Below are positions 53,240 through 60,158 of a stretch of DNA of 60,158 nt, piece by piece. This stretch comes from a virus. How positions within the stretch are numbered: position 1 is the first letter of the stretch; each line of letters starts with the position of its first letter. The position numbers and the translations under genes are program-made. The notes under the pieces are model-generated. The model had not been told where the DNA came from and made no database searches. It was given only the letters and a program-made list of their open reading frames with translations. The stretch lies in the IMG/VR virus record IMGVR_UViG_3300032050_011077, positions 1-60,158 of that record. One strand, 5' to 3'.

Positions 53240-54492
53240 AGGATATTACCTTTTGGAGATACCTTAAGTTGTTTGTTTTTATTTTCAAATACTAAATTAC
53301 CTTTATTAGTTTTACCTACAAAAGTTACAAACGGGAAATTGTTAACAATCTTTTTTGATATTTCAGCTTGAGCTTCAGTTAAAGATAATCTTTCAATTTC
53401 TTTATTATACTTAATCTTTCTTGATTCTGAAATAACTTTTTGTTCTTTTTTCTTTTCTGTAATAAATTTCTTTTCATTTTCATTAATTACAACATAACCT
53501 TTAAGAACTTTTTCAATTGTAGATTCTTTAAAAATACTTTTAAGAGCGGATTCTACATAACTTTCTTCGTTGAATTCCCCTTCGTCCATCCAACCTTCAT
53601 CCATTTCACCTTCAGGTTCTGCAATTGGTTCTTCCTCAGAAGACATTTCAGGTTCTTCACTTGACATTTCATCTTCAGATGAACCCATATCTTCCATTCC
53701 GTAGTCAGATTCTTCTTCACCTTCAAATCTTGTTAAGATTTCTTCTTTATCATCTTCATCTAATGATGATAAATCTAAAGAAGATAATATTGAATTAATA
53801 ACATATTTTACATCTTTACTTGATAACTCTTCCTCACCTGAATAATCTCTAATTTTTTGAGCTAACTTTCCTGTTAACTTTTGGATAGATTTAAATGTAA
53901 CTGGTTCACCTTCTCCACCTTCTGATGGTAATTCATCCATATCTGATGGTTCTTCCATACCCATTTCATCTCCTTCAGGAGCAATTGGTAAATCGTCACC
54001 CATATCAGTACCCATATCAGAATCCATAGATGGTTCTGCAGGTGCTGGAGTTTCCTCAGGTGCCGGTGGAGGTAAATCTGAAGGTTCTTCAGCTGGAGCT
54101 TCCATTTCAGGCTTTGGTGTTTTTAACATGTATTTCTTATCTTCAGTGAATAAAGAAATTCCTTCACTAATACCGTTAACTCTATTAATTTCACCAGCCA
54201 TTAAATTTAATTTTCTCATAGCCGCCGAGTATGAAGAAAAGTGTTTTCTATTCTTCATGTGGTCAATATAATCTGAAACAGATTCACTGATTTGTTTTTT
54301 GATAATATAACCTAATCTTTCTTTTACAATTTCATAGGTGTTACCATCAGCTAATGTTACTCTGTAATCAACTGAAGATGTTTCATTAATTGAATTTGGA
54401 ATATTCTCGTTATAACGAGCGATTTCCATAATTCTTTGGATTTTATCCATACCTTGTAGTTTTTCACTACCAATTGGTTTTAGTTTGCTCAT
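53236..54492 (-). CDS. Acidic Pro/Glu-rich late protein
   Basis: 418 residues. The N-terminal 120 residues are ordered (VDYRVTLADGNTYEIVKERLGYIIKKQISESVSDYIDH). A 120-residue acidic, Pro/Met-rich middle (APAEEPSDLPPPAPEETPAP) is disordered. Two helical segments and a basic C-terminus (VTFVGKTNKGNLVFENKNKQLKV) follow. Composition is like the head-core protein at 42889. NSINE-Thr near residue 37 fits the (L/I)xE cleavage rule. Possibly another core or scaffold protein. A small gene with a late motif lies directly upstream. Confidence 0.6.
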   Translation of the reverse strand: MSKLKPIGSEKLQGMDKIQRIMEIARYNENIPNSINETSSVDYRVTLADGNTYEIVKERLGYIIKKQISESVSDYIDHMKNRKHFSSYSAAMRKLNLMAGEINRVNGISEGISLFTEDKKYMLKTPKPEMEAPAEEPSDLPPPAPEETPAPAEPSMDSDMGTDMGDDLPIAPEGDEMGMEEPSDMDELPSEGGEGEPVTFKSIQKLTGKLAQKIRDYSGEEELSSKDVKYVINSILSSLDLSSLDEDDKEEILTRFEGEEESDYGMEDMGSSEDEMSSEEPEMSSEEEPIAEPEGEMDEGWMDEGEFNEESYVESALKSIFKESTIEKVLKGYVVINENEKKFITEKKKEQKVISESRKIKYNKEIERLSLTEAQAEISKKIVNNFPFVTFVGKTNKGNLVFENKNKQLKVSPKGNIL

Positions 54493-54498
54493 AATTTT

Positions 54499-54687
54499 TT
54501 AACTATTTAATCCGTTAAAACCGCCTATTGTTACGGCATTTAATTGTACTACAGTATCTCCTGAAATTGTTCCACCTCCATATGTTGGGTGTGGTTGTAA
54601 CGTTGATGTACAACTATTACATGCGGTTCCACCTGTAGTGTTGTTAATAACTACATATGTATATGTTCCTGAAGAATACTGCGCCAT
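54499..54687 (-). CDS. Small Gly/Thr-rich protein, possibly virion
   Basis: 62 residues: MAQYSSGTYTYVVINNTTGG, then CNSCTSTLQPHPTYGGGTISGDTVVQLN and ending NGLNS. Beta-rich with a CxxC pair. Similar Thr/Cys style occurs in the large fibre (residues 280-380), so it may be a small surface or decoration protein. A late motif lies 16 nt before the ATG. The next gene starts 6 nt after its stop. Confidence 0.55.
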   Translation of the reverse strand: MAQYSSGTYTYVVINNTTGGTACNSCTSTLQPHPTYGGGTISGDTVVQLNAVTIGGFNGLNS

Positions 54688-54703
54688 AATATTATTTTTT
54701 CTT

Positions 54704-54711
54704 TATAAATA
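54704..54711 (-). promoter_or_regulatory. Late-type motif TATTTATA before the 62-residue gene
   Basis: Reads TATTTATA on the minus strand, 16 nt before the ATG at 54687. Likely start of the four-gene run that ends at the 431-residue gene. Confidence 0.5.
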
Positions 54712-54720
54712 TAAGGAAAA

Positions 54721-55482
54721 TTAAGATTTTTTTAGATTAAGTAAAAAATCTATCTTTTGTTCCATCAGTGATAATTCTTTATCGACCAATTTATTCTCTA
54801 AATTAAATAGTTTTTCCAAATAATCACTTCTTCTTAAGTACTTAAAGACCAAATTTTCATATGAATATTCACCATCTTTTTTAAGACCTGAACTTCTATA
54901 TTTTTTAAGTTTTTCTTTAAATTTTTTAATATATTCTCTTGCTTCATCGATATCTTTCTCCGATGCGTTATCAACCACAGTATCAATCTGTGTTTTCCAG
55001 TGATTAATTTTCGACTTTAATAATTTAGTATCAATACTAACTTCCTCTTTTTCAGGTTTAACCAACCACTCATCATATAACACAGAATAAACACCTGAAC
55101 TAAAATGTGACTCACTTTCATTCTGAACATAAAGTTCAACTTCATATCCAAAAATTTTAATATCGTGATTGGTATTAAAAATTGTTTTTTTCACTTTAAA
55201 CAACTCTTCATATAGTGGAAGTTCTGTATCTGAAAATTGAATAAAATCAGAAACAACGTGAAGGTCGATATCAGAATACTCTGACCAATTATAATTTGCT
55301 AATGAACCTGTAAAAATTACATCTTCAACTAAAATAGGTACTCCGATAAAATCAACAAATTCATTTGCTGTGTGAAGTAATTTTTCTCTTACTTCTTTAC
55401 GCAACTTCATGTTCTCATCCCAAATTTTTGAGTTGAGTTTATCTTGAGCAAAAAAACTTTTAATGATATTATTGTCTTTCAC
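54721..55482 (-). CDS. Nucleotidyltransferase-fold protein
   Basis: 253 residues, GTG start at 55482; the first in-frame ATG would remove 23 residues. FTGSLANYNWSEYSDIDLHVV is the pol-beta-type nucleotidyltransferase signature GS-x-A-N...(S)D-x-D-(L/H), with the metal-binding aspartates. KIFGYEVELYVQ supplies a likely third acid. The C-terminal half is helical. Such enzymes add nucleotides to RNA, drugs or proteins (minimal NTases occur in toxin-antitoxin pairs); no partner is adjacent. A late-type motif lies 4 nt before the GTG. Confidence 0.8.
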   Translation of the reverse strand: MKDNNIIKSFFAQDKLNSKIWDENMKLRKEVREKLLHTANEFVDFIGVPILVEDVIFTGSLANYNWSEYSDIDLHVVSDFIQFSDTELPLYEELFKVKKTIFNTNHDIKIFGYEVELYVQNESESHFSSGVYSVLYDEWLVKPEKEEVSIDTKLLKSKINHWKTQIDTVVDNASEKDIDEAREYIKKFKEKLKKYRSSGLKKDGEYSYENLVFKYLRRSDYLEKLFNLENKLVDKELSLMEQKIDFLLNLKKS

Positions 55483-55486
55483 AAAT

Positions 55487-55494
55487 AATAAATA
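55487..55494 (-). promoter_or_regulatory. Late-type motif TATTTATT before the nucleotidyltransferase gene
   Basis: Reads TATTTATT on the minus strand 4 nt before the GTG at 55482. This short spacing supports the GTG as true start. Confidence 0.45.
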
Positions 55495-55502
55495 TCTGTA
55501 AA

Positions 55503-55745
55503 TTACAATCTTTTATATTTGTAAGCCTTTGCGATGTTTTTACTAAAATAACTTCCTTGTGATTCCGCCATTCTAAAACGAGTATATACTTCGTGTGGTA
55601 CATCGTCATACTCATATTGAATACCTGTCTTAAAATCAACAATTAACTTCTTAGATTCAGTGTTATAATCAGTTTTAGTAATGTTTGATGACTCGATTTC
55701 ACAAATGATGTTAGTTCCTTTGATTGTTTCTTTAAGAATTGCCAT
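55503..55745 (-). CDS. KTSC-domain protein
   Basis: 80 residues from the ATG at 55745. VDFKTGIQYEYDDVPHEVYTRFRMAESQGSYFSKNIAKAYKYKRL fits the KTSC domain (strands, then 'F..A.S.G.YF...I...Y...R'), a small fold often found in phages and linked to RNA- or lysine-related functions of unknown detail. Upstream in-frame residues are hydrophobic and have no support. It is divergent from the clp gene across 90 bp. Confidence 0.8.
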   Translation of the reverse strand: MAILKETIKGTNIICEIESSNITKTDYNTESKKLIVDFKTGIQYEYDDVPHEVYTRFRMAESQGSYFSKNIAKAYKYKRL

Positions 55746-55753
55746 AACTTTTT

Positions 55754-55786
55754 TTTGTAAGTATAAAAAAAATTGTATTAGTTTTG
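55754..55786 (+). promoter_or_regulatory. Host-type promoter of the clp gene
   Basis: TTTG (55754-55757) and TAGTTTTG (55779-55786) with 21 nt between them, matching TTTG / TAnnTTTG. The ATG at 55836 is about 42 nt downstream of the predicted start site. Confidence 0.65.
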
Positions 55787-55835
55787 TAGTTGAATTTAAC
55801 AAGAAAATAAATTAATCTTAATCAAAACAATTTTT

Positions 55836-57899
55836 ATGACAGATTCAGTTGATGAAGGTGGAAAACTACCAAAAAAGACAGAGGTAAACTCAAGTACACC
55901 TGTTCTAGACAATTTTAGTCGTGACCTTATTAAACTTGCCGAGGAAGGTAAATTAGACCCAGTTGTAGGTAGGGAAAACGAAATATTACGAATTGCACAA
56001 ATTCTTTCAAGAAGAAAGAAAAATAACCCAATTATTATTGGTGAACCTGGTTGTGGTAAGACCGCAATTGTTGAGGGGTTGGCTATGAAGATTTTTGAAG
56101 GTGATTGTCCAAGAAACCTAATTGATAAACGTATTTTATCATTAGAGATGAATTCGGTAATTGCCGGAACAAAGTATCGTGGTCAATTTGAAGAACGATT
56201 AAAGGTTATCTTGGAAGAAATTCAGGCAAACCCTAATGTTATTCTATTCATTGATGAAATCCATACTATTGTAGGAGCGGGTAACGCATCAGGTTCAATG
56301 GATGCATCTAACATTCTAAAACCTGCATTATCAAGAGGTGAAATACAATGTATTGGAGCAACAACATTGGATGAGTACAAGAAACAAATTGAAAAGGACG
56401 GAGCGTTAGATAGACGTTTCCAAAAAGTAATAGTTAGTTCTTCAACCAAAGAAGAAACATTACAAATCCTTAAGAATGTTAAAGACAGATATGAAAATTA
56501 TCACAAGGTAAATTACACTGATGAAATTTTACAAATCTGTGTTGATTTGGCGGAACGATATATCACAGACAGAGAGTTCCCTGATAAAGCGTTTGACATC
56601 TTGGATGAGGTTGGAGCAAGAGCTCAGGTAGATGTGAAAAATCCTGAAATTATTGATGAATTAAAACGTCAGGCATTAGAAATTAAACAACAAAAATTAC
56701 TTGTTGTTAAAAAACAGAATTACGAAGAAGCCGCAAACTTAAGAGATAAAGAAAAGAAAGTTTTATCACAACTCGATATTGAAAAGAAAAAGTTTGAACA
56801 AACTCTTTTAGATAATAGAAAAACAATTTCTGAAGAATTGGTTTATGAGGTAGTGTCAACAATGACAAAAATACCTTTAACTAAACTTAATTTAGATGAT
56901 AAAGTTGCTCTTATTAATTTAGAAGAAGAGTTAAACAAATCAGTAGTTGGACAAAAAGATGCTGTTACTAAAATTGCAAAATCTATTCGTAGAAATAGAT
57001 TAGGTATCAAAGACCCAAATAAACCAATTGGTTCATTTATATTCTTAGGTTCAACAGGTGTTGGTAAGACATTGTTGGCTAAAGAATTGGCTAAACAAAT
57101 TTTTGGAAGTGAGGAAAACCTTATCCGAGTTGATATGTCTGAATTCCAAGAAAAACATACCGTATCTCGTTTGATTGGTTCACCTCCTGGTTATGTTGGA
57201 TATGATGAAGGTGGACAACTTACAGAACAAGTAAAAACCAAACCATATTCTGTAGTATTATTTGACGAGGTTGAGAAAGCCCACAAAGATATCTTCTCAG
57301 CATTACTTCAACTATTAGACGAAGGTTACATGACGGATAGTTTTGGAAGAAAAATCAATTTCAAAAACTGTTTAATCATCATGACTTCAAATCTTGGGGT
57401 GAAAAAGATGCAAGAGTTTGGTGCAGGTGTTGGATTTAGTAAGACAGGTAATGTTTACACCAATGAAGAACTTAAGAAAACGATGTTGAATAAAGAATTG
57501 AAGAATCACTTCGCACCTGAGTTCATCAATCGTTTGGATGAAGTAATTGTATTCAACACACTTCAAAATGACGATATCCAAAAGATTGTTTTGGTTGAAA
57601 TTAACAAACTAAAAACTCGTCTATTAAACTTGGGTTACAACATTAATTTTGGTCAATCAGTAATTGACTTTGTTTCAAAAGTAGGATTTGATGATGTTTA
57701 CGGAGCACGTCCTCTAAAGAGAGCAATCCAAGAAAAGATTGAAGACTACATTTCAGATGAAGTATTACGTGAAAAAATTGTATTAGGTAAGACTTATAAT
57801 ATCGAAATCAATGAAGAAGAGGTTTCAATAACAGAAGTTGAAGTCCAACCTGATGAAACACCAAAAGTGAAAAGACCAAGAAAGAAAAAGGGGGAATAA
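55836..57899 (+). CDS. clpC: ClpC-like AAA+ unfoldase without N-domain, with ClpP-docking VGF
   Basis: 687 residues. Two AAA+ modules: Walker A GEPGCGKT (69-76), Walker B LFIDE (137-141); Walker A GSTGVGKT (405-412), Walker B VLFDE (474-478); sensor 2 GAR (623-625). QNYEEAANLRDKEKKVLSQL (294-313) is the UVR-like linker of ClpC; no long ClpB middle domain is present. VGF (532-534) sits where ClpC carries the ClpP-binding tripeptide, so it can probably feed host ClpP. The N-terminal adaptor domain (about 140 residues) is missing, so substrate choice must differ. Basic C-terminal tail KVKRPRKKKGE. A host-type promoter precedes it and a strong terminator follows. Confidence 0.93.
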   Translation: MTDSVDEGGKLPKKTEVNSSTPVLDNFSRDLIKLAEEGKLDPVVGRENEILRIAQILSRRKKNNPIIIGEPGCGKTAIVEGLAMKIFEGDCPRNLIDKRILSLEMNSVIAGTKYRGQFEERLKVILEEIQANPNVILFIDEIHTIVGAGNASGSMDASNILKPALSRGEIQCIGATTLDEYKKQIEKDGALDRRFQKVIVSSSTKEETLQILKNVKDRYENYHKVNYTDEILQICVDLAERYITDREFPDKAFDILDEVGARAQVDVKNPEIIDELKRQALEIKQQKLLVVKKQNYEEAANLRDKEKKVLSQLDIEKKKFEQTLLDNRKTISEELVYEVVSTMTKIPLTKLNLDDKVALINLEEELNKSVVGQKDAVTKIAKSIRRNRLGIKDPNKPIGSFIFLGSTGVGKTLLAKELAKQIFGSEENLIRVDMSEFQEKHTVSRLIGSPPGYVGYDEGGQLTEQVKTKPYSVVLFDEVEKAHKDIFSALLQLLDEGYMTDSFGRKINFKNCLIIMTSNLGVKKMQEFGAGVGFSKTGNVYTNEELKKTMLNKELKNHFAPEFINRLDEVIVFNTLQNDDIQKIVLVEINKLKTRLLNLGYNINFGQSVIDFVSKVGFDDVYGARPLKRAIQEKIEDYISDEVLREKIVLGKTYNIEINEEEVSITEVEVQPDETPKVKRPRKKKGE

Positions 57900-57912
57900 A
57901 CCCCCTTTTTTT
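57885..57912. terminator. Strong two-way terminator between clp and peptidase genes
   Basis: GGGGG-AATAAA-CCCCC with A tract before and T tract after. The clp stop codon lies in the hairpin; the convergent peptidase gene ends 5 nt beyond. Confidence 0.85.
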
Positions 57913-57916
57913 ATGA

Positions 57917-58735
57917 TTAAAAATTAAACATTTGTGAATTATGTATGAATTGGTATTTCTGTTTACCAAGTTCTTCGATTAGTTTTTTACCTGTATTCAT
58001 ACCAGCAAAAACTTCATGGACAACAACATACTCATTTGGTGTGTGATAGTTATGATATCCGATTGAGAAGTTGATACAAGAGAAGTCAAACTTCTTACGA
58101 AGTTGCCAAACATCAGTGTAAGGGTGTTGCATATATTTTGGTTCAGACAACATACCTTCAGAAAGAACTTTTTTAGCTTTTGTTTCAAATTCAGAATCCG
58201 TTTCAAATACTTTAACACCATAACAATATTCTGTTACCATGTAGTCGTCAGGAGCGTCAAATTGAATTGCGTAACCTACATTACTAAAGAAATCTCTGTC
58301 AGCTTCTTTTGAACCCAAACAACCAACTTCTTCAGATACAAATAAAGCAACTTTAATTACATCAAAGACTTCCAATAACTGAAGACAAGCAAACACTCCA
58401 CACTTATCATCACCACCAATACCTGTTGGGTTACCCAAATCGTTATATGCCTTAAGAGATAAACTTAGATTACCTTTTGAATCTTTAAGTTGTTCTTCAT
58501 GGATATTGATTGTGTCAATGTTATGAACCGTATCGGTATGTGCGACAATACAAGGATAAAATTCACCCTCGTTTATTTCACCCTTTGTGACATAAACATT
58601 TCCAAAGTCATCAACTTTAAAATTGTGTTTTTTTTCGGTTAAATATTCAACCAAAAATTCAATCATTAAATCTTCTTTAAATGATTTTGTAGGTATTGAC
58701 AATACCTTTTTTAAGAAATCAACATTTTCTATCAT
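57917..58735 (-). CDS. M20/M28-like zinc peptidase
   Basis: 272 residues; M20 enzymes have about 400, so the dimerisation domain is absent or reduced. Metal ligands: His66 and Asp68 (VAHTDTVH), Asp109 (IGGDDK), Glu135/136 (SEEVG, general base and zinc ligand), Asp160 (QFDAPDD) and His231 (YHTPNEY). All expected positions are filled, so activity is likely: di- or tripeptides or N-terminal residues. No secretion signal, so cytoplasmic. Convergent with clp, sharing its terminator. An AGCTAT hairpin overlaps the start codon (58734-58755). Why a phage carries it is unclear; peptide recycling is one idea. Confidence 0.85.
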   Translation of the reverse strand: MIENVDFLKKVLSIPTKSFKEDLMIEFLVEYLTEKKHNFKVDDFGNVYVTKGEINEGEFYPCIVAHTDTVHNIDTINIHEEQLKDSKGNLSLSLKAYNDLGNPTGIGGDDKCGVFACLQLLEVFDVIKVALFVSEEVGCLGSKEADRDFFSNVGYAIQFDAPDDYMVTEYCYGVKVFETDSEFETKAKKVLSEGMLSEPKYMQHPYTDVWQLRKKFDFSCINFSIGYHNYHTPNEYVVVHEVFAGMNTGKKLIEELGKQKYQFIHNSQMFNF

Positions 58736-58762
58736 AGCTCATAAAGATAAGCTATTTTTCTA

Positions 58763-59842
58763 TTAAAACAATTCAGGATGATATAAAAAATTTAAAAAAG
58801 TATCATAATCAATTTTAACGGTTTGGTTAAATTCATTTTTACTATGATTACTATATGTAACAAGTATCTTTCCGTCATCAACATCTTGAATTATGAATTT
58901 GTTTGGTGTCTTTTCACCAAATGTTTTTTGTGAAGGAAATTCATACCATTTATTAAATTCACTATACTTTAACTTTGATAATTTTTCAAGTATTTCAGAG
59001 TTTTTACGATAAGAATCGATATTATCACTATTTTCAATTTTTTCCATGATTTTGTCAAGATTCCAAGTTACACTTCTGTTAAAACCTTCATCATCATAAT
59101 TTTGACTATCAAAATAAGCATAATAATCTTCATATAAATCTTCATCAAACTGTATTCCCAATTGGTCAATACTTGTTTTTAACATATCTGAAAGTTTAGC
59201 GTCTTTGTCTTCACCAGATTTATCCCAAGTATTTAAAAGAATTGCTACAGTTGTCATGTAGAGATTAGTACATTTTTTCTCAAAGATATTTAAAGGAAGT
59301 AAAGCGTTACATAATTTAGATGTAACATATTGTCTTAATCCTTTAACCAAGGCTTCATCATATTCACTTGAATAATCGTAAATAATACTATCTATCTCAT
59401 TTGAAAATTCATTTTTTAACCACTTACAAATTTCAATAACTTTATCGTTATGATTTCTTAAATCATCAACGGAAAGACTAGGTCTTAATATTTTTACTAT
59501 TTGTTTAACCCTATCTAAATTCTCATCATTGAAATAGTGTAGTAAATAACCCTCGTCCCAATCATAATCCATGGAATAATCATCAACAAAAACATTACCT
59601 CCATAATACCCCCCTTGGAAAGCAACTCTAATTAAATAACCGTTATTAGTTTCATCATTATTTCTAGTGAAAAGGTCAACATAATCATTAGTATCAAACG
59701 TTAAATAAACCAAAGACTTACCAAGATTTTTTTCATTTATTCTTGTAATACGTAAAATATCCTCATCGTCTTCGTACCTAACAAAATTTGCGGTAACTAA
59801 ATCTTCCGTAAAATCTTTTAATGCCTGATAAAGTTGACTCAT
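58763..59842 (-). CDS. Acidic hypothetical protein, 359 residues
   Basis: No motif recognised. Strongly acidic with Asn/Asp/Tyr-rich stretches (VRYEDDEDILRITRINEK, NGYLIRVAFQGGYYGGNVFVDDYSMDYDWDEGYLLHYFND). The C-terminal part has alternating strands (KFIIQDVDDGKILVTYSNHSKN). It carries a late-type motif 13 nt upstream of its ATG and lies 27 nt before the peptidase gene, so the two may be co-transcribed. Function unknown. Confidence 0.6.
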   Translation of the reverse strand: MSQLYQALKDFTEDLVTANFVRYEDDEDILRITRINEKNLGKSLVYLTFDTNDYVDLFTRNNDETNNGYLIRVAFQGGYYGGNVFVDDYSMDYDWDEGYLLHYFNDENLDRVKQIVKILRPSLSVDDLRNHNDKVIEICKWLKNEFSNEIDSIIYDYSSEYDEALVKGLRQYVTSKLCNALLPLNIFEKKCTNLYMTTVAILLNTWDKSGEDKDAKLSDMLKTSIDQLGIQFDEDLYEDYYAYFDSQNYDDEGFNRSVTWNLDKIMEKIENSDNIDSYRKNSEILEKLSKLKYSEFNKWYEFPSQKTFGEKTPNKFIIQDVDDGKILVTYSNHSKNEFNQTVKIDYDTFLNFLYHPELF

Positions 59843-59855
59843 TAAACTTTTTTTT

Positions 59856-59863
59856 AATAAATA
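59856..59863 (-). promoter_or_regulatory. Late-type motif TATTTATT before the 359-residue gene
   Basis: Reads TATTTATT on the minus strand 13 nt before the ATG at 59842, inside the region that holds the opposite-strand tmRNA promoter. Confidence 0.45.
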
Positions 59864-59864
59864 C

Positions 59865-59895
59865 TTGGTAAAAGAAGAATATATTTATATCTTTG
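59865..59895 (+). promoter_or_regulatory. Host-type promoter of the tmRNA
   Basis: TTGG (59865-59868) and TATCTTTG (59888-59895) with 19 nt between, matching Bacteroidetes TTTG / TAnnTTTG. The tmRNA 5' end is about 22 nt downstream of the -7 box. Confidence 0.7.
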
Positions 59896-59917
59896 TAACA
59901 TAGTTCTTTGAGTATAT

Positions 59918-60158
59918 GGGGATGTTTTTGGATTTGACAGGTATGAATCTGTCATAAAACGCACGTCAGGGCTAAACTAACCCTGTAAAACTGGTTTAAA
60001 ACACAAACGGCAACACAATTGCAAAACTTTCTACACTCGGTTTAATCCGTACTGAAGAAGTAACTGTAGCCTAATCTAAGATTAGTATACAACGGGGTCG
60101 GTGAGCATATAACCTTGCAACAGAAGCTTGTACTGTGGTGTGGTTTCTATCCGAAAAG
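59918..60158 (+). ncRNA. ssrA: tmRNA (transfer-messenger RNA), 3' end outside window
   Basis: Starts GGGGATGTTTTTGGATTTGACAGG, close to the universal tmRNA 5' end (GGGG.TG..TTGGATT.GACAG). Pseudoknot 1: CAGGG/CCCTG stem (59967-59984) whose loop TAAACTA pairs with TGGTTTA (59992-59998). Ten nt later the resume codon GGC (60009) opens a 21-codon tag: GNTIAKLSTLG, then LIRTEEVTVA, stop TAA 60072-60074 in a CTAATCT/AGATTAG stem (helix 5). The tRNA-like 3' half is beyond position 60158. The tag is about twice the length of known Bacteroidetes tags (about 9-10 residues ending LAA) and ends TVA. Released stalled ribosomes and tagged proteins are its expected function. Confidence 0.93.

Noticed and set aside
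1-60158. tRNA genes
   Set aside because: I looked for anticodon and T-arm patterns in the gaps and saw none apart from the tmRNA start.

Overview
The window is one contiguous piece of a large, AT-rich genome of a T4-like tailed phage (myovirus), most likely infecting a Bacteroidetes host. Phage identity rests on a T4-type head module: large terminase, portal, prohead protease, acidic core protein and major capsid protein, all on the minus strand in T4 order. It is supported by a T4-gp43-like family B DNA polymerase, a gp55-like late sigma factor, PhoH, a dUTPase, and a fibre protein with a Thr/Pro linker. The Bacteroidetes link rests on host-type promoters (TTTG-N19-21-TAnnTTTG) before three genes, a ribosomal protein bS21 of the MLIIPV type, almost no Shine-Dalgarno leaders, and a low GC content. 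All family names come from reading motifs; no database search was run.

Layout. 1-3.7 kb (+): end of a SNF2 helicase, a Mn-type superoxide dismutase fused to a nuclease-like domain, a possible neck protein and a small protein. 3.7-9.5 kb (-): DNA polymerase and the 974-residue fibre. 9.5-12.05 kb (+): five small late genes, one WYL-like, closed by a terminator. 12.1-31.7 kb (+): a very long, tightly overlapped operon of glycosyltransferases and nucleotide-sugar enzymes (WecB, GMD, RmlC/RmlD-like, SDR, short DegT-like, acyltransferase), with an exonuclease, dUTPase, PhoH and a HAD protein embedded. 31.7-39.7 kb (+): late sigma factor, then virion/baseplate-like and small late genes. 39.7-55.7 kb (mainly -): the head module with small genes, interrupted by bS21 on the other strand. 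55.8-60.2 kb: ClpC-like unfoldase (+), zinc peptidase (-), an unknown gene (-), and a tmRNA that runs off the window end (+). No gene-free stretch exceeds 300 bp.

How it may work together. Fourteen late or structural genes carry TATTTAT(A/C/T) on the coding strand 3-25 nt before the start codon. The polymerase and the sugar operon lack it, so it is a good candidate for the late promoter read by the gp55-like factor. Several late proteins share a short N-terminal helix ending in (L/I)xE, like the T4 capsid-targeting peptide cut by the prohead protease. They include the SOD fusion and the WYL-like protein, so they may be packaged in the head and delivered with the DNA. bS21, tmRNA, a ClpC with a ClpP-docking VGF tripeptide, and a zinc peptidase suggest the phage remodels host translation and protein turnover.
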